DNA from: Bacteroidota bacterium
GTDB lineage: Bacteria; Bacteroidota; Bacteroidia; Bacteroidales; JAAUTT01
DNA: 64,000 nucleotides
Direction: 5' to 3'
Assembly: GCA_030706405.1 (NCBI GenBank)
Contig: JAUZOO010000009.1
Coordinates: 1 to 64,000 of the forward strand
The number at the start of each line of letters is the position of its first letter. Position 1 is the stretch's first letter. The translations under genes and the position numbers were made by a program. The notes beneath the pieces were generated by a model. That model made no database searches. It worked only from the letters and a program-made list of their open reading frames with translations, and had not been told where the DNA came from. Shown piece by piece: positions 62,906 to 64,000 of this stretch.

Positions 62906-63400
62906 ATGAGACGAGATAAGGCTTTAACAAATGAAAGTTTTAATTTTTTGGTAGGTTCGCCCGAATTTCTCAATATTGTTTTAAACAATATTACCAGTTG
63001 TGTTCTTTTTCTCAACGATCAAATGGAACTGCAAGCCTATAACGATGCACTAAAAACAATTTTTTCCAATAAGCAGGACGAAGATCTGTTGTATCGGAGA
63101 TGCGGCGAGGTGATTGGCTGTGCCTATAGTATTGAAGAGGCTAAAGATTGTGGCAAAACGTCGTATTGCAATGGCTGTGAGTTGAGGGTTTCGGCTATCG
63201 AATCGTATTTAAGTGATAAACCGGTATTTAAAAATAATATTGTCCGTCCGTTTTATGATTATAACAATAATAAGGTTTTGAAACATCTGCAGTTTTCTAC
63301 CCGGTTGTTTCGTTTTGAAAAAGAAAAATACATTATGATGATCATAGACGATGTTACCTGTTTGAGAGATTTGTCGAACCCCGATTTAAGCGCAAATTAG
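62906..63400 (+). CDS. PAS-like protein with a five-cysteine cluster
   Basis: 164 residues from the ATG at 62906; a TTG eight codons upstream is less likely. A PAS core starts near residue 20 (ILNNITSCVLFLNDQMELQAYNDA) and ends with MMIIDDVTCLR. Inserted in it is C66-x5-C72-x9-C82-x5-C88-x2-C91 (RRCGEVIGCAY...DCGKTSYCNGCELR), a cysteine pattern that I recall from PAS sensors in Bacteroidota and sulfate reducers and which may bind a metal or Fe-S cluster. No output domain, so it may act as a stand-alone redox or metal sensor. No neighbour in operon. Confidence 0.7.
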   Translation: MRRDKALTNESFNFLVGSPEFLNIVLNNITSCVLFLNDQMELQAYNDALKTIFSNKQDEDLLYRRCGEVIGCAYSIEEAKDCGKTSYCNGCELRVSAIESYLSDKPVFKNNIVRPFYDYNNNKVLKHLQFSTRLFRFEKEKYIMMIIDDVTCLRDLSNPDLSAN

Positions 63401-63408
63401 GACGGTGA

Positions 63409-64000
63409 TTAAAAATTCCATTTTAATCGTAAAAAAGTCATGTGAAAATAAGTCGTTTGACTGGTTATTAGCTGACCGGCAAATGACTGCGTTATTAATG
63501 AAAAATCAATGTTATCAGTAACGGAATAAACAAAGGTAGGCCCAACGAAGAAACCTTTCAGTTTAGGGAAATACATAACGGATAGGGAAGCGTTAAACAA
63601 CGGAGTGATGGGATAAGCAATCTGCGTCAGCACCGATACCGGGGTAAATGATAAGTTTTTGGGCGAGAGGTCAGCGTTATATAAACCTTCAAAACTGCTT
63701 ACATCCTGAAATTTGTTTTTGTTGTATAATACCTCAAATTGAAGCGACAACGAATTTTTAAAGACATATTCGCTGCCTACCGATATCGCCCATACTCCGC
63801 TCGTATCTTTAAAATTATTTTTAGGGTGGAAATACGAAGCTTCGCCCCTGAACGATGCTCCGCCTATGTGCCCCGACCATCCGGTGCCAGCCACGTAATC
63901 TTCCGCATTCATAATTCCTCCCAGAAATTGAATATCGAAACCCCATCTGTTGAACCGGTATAAGGCTGCCGAGGTGAGCTTGTGGCGGCTATTTTCCTTT
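63409..64000 (-). CDS. C-terminal part of an outer-membrane beta-barrel protein (5' end outside the window)
   Basis: At least 196 residues; the frame is open from the right edge to the stop at 63409 and the ATG at 63912 is internal. Alternating polar and hydrophobic strands (FRGEASYFHP, VWAISVGSEYVF, SLSLQFEVLYNK, FNASLSVMYFP, FFVGPTFVYSV, TYFHMTFLRLKWNF) with a terminal Phe, as in Bacteroidota outer-membrane porin-like proteins. Specific function unknown. Confidence 0.75.
   Translation of the reverse strand, partial: KENSRHKLTSAALYRFNRWGFDIQFLGGIMNAEDYVAGTGWSGHIGGASFRGEASYFHPKNNFKDTSGVWAISVGSEYVFKNSLSLQFEVLYNKNKFQDVSSFEGLYNADLSPKNLSFTPVSVLTQIAYPITPLFNASLSVMYFPKLKGFFVGPTFVYSVTDNIDFSLITQSFAGQLITSQTTYFHMTFLRLKWNF

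Overview
The window looks like chromosomal DNA of a member of the Bacteroidota, probably a free-living or gut/sediment Bacteroidales-like organism. The signs are TonB-dependent receptor plus DUF4249 gene sets, DUF5916 and DUF6600 proteins, many secreted glycosidases, AT-rich spacers, sequences resembling the Bacteroidota -7 promoter element TAnnTTTG, and intergenic heptamer arrays whose antisense translation reads NYELRITN. I could not assign a genus.

Layout. 1-2322 (minus): start of a large secreted adhesin-like protein with exact 288-bp Ig-like repeats that runs off the left edge. 2925-13559: stand-alone AICAR transformylase, DUF6600 protein, GH2 glycosidase, DUF5916 outer-membrane protein, small lipoprotein, ricin-type lectin, TRIC channel, FG-GAP-like secreted protein. 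13749-18786: metH and metF (B12-dependent methionine synthesis) and a putative FMN-binding lipoprotein. 18848-22294 (minus): pepD, a quinone-oxidoreductase-like enzyme, a PqqD-like protein and a nucleoside deoxyribosyltransferase-like protein.

22446-47639 (plus) is the core of the window: a cobalt chelatase (cbiX), then a cobalamin riboswitch, then an almost uninterrupted run of co-oriented genes: cobalt ECF transporter cbiMNQO, the anaerobic corrin pathway (cbiA, C, D, E, T, L, F, G, H, J), cobO, cobT, cbiP, cbiB, cobD, and then the tetrapyrrole trunk (precorrin-2 dehydrogenase, hemA, hemC, cobA-hemD fusion, hemB, hemL). Together these lead from glutamyl-tRNA to adenosylcobinamide phosphate and also give sirohydrochlorin. 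cobU, cobS and cobC for nucleotide-loop assembly are not in the window, nor are the haem genes after uroporphyrinogen III. The run consists of tightly overlapping gene blocks separated by spacers of about 80-150 bp. Nearly all of these spacers are filled with repeats or palindromes, and one GC-rich repeat family has apparently been read into the C-termini of CbiD and CbiT.

47705-52697 (minus) is an assimilatory sulfite reductase operon (cysJ, cysI, DUF2061) that uses sirohaem from the neighbouring pathway. Its last gene is a HemL paralogue in which the PLP-binding lysine is replaced by asparagine; I consider this the most unusual protein here. 53118-59346 (plus) is a TonB receptor/DUF4249 operon with an MG2/plug-like secreted protein. 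59421-64000 holds a GH42 beta-galactosidase, a PDZ-type aspartyl protease, a PAS protein with a cysteine cluster and the end of an outer-membrane beta-barrel protein.

All assignments come from reading the sequence and from family knowledge; no database search was run.
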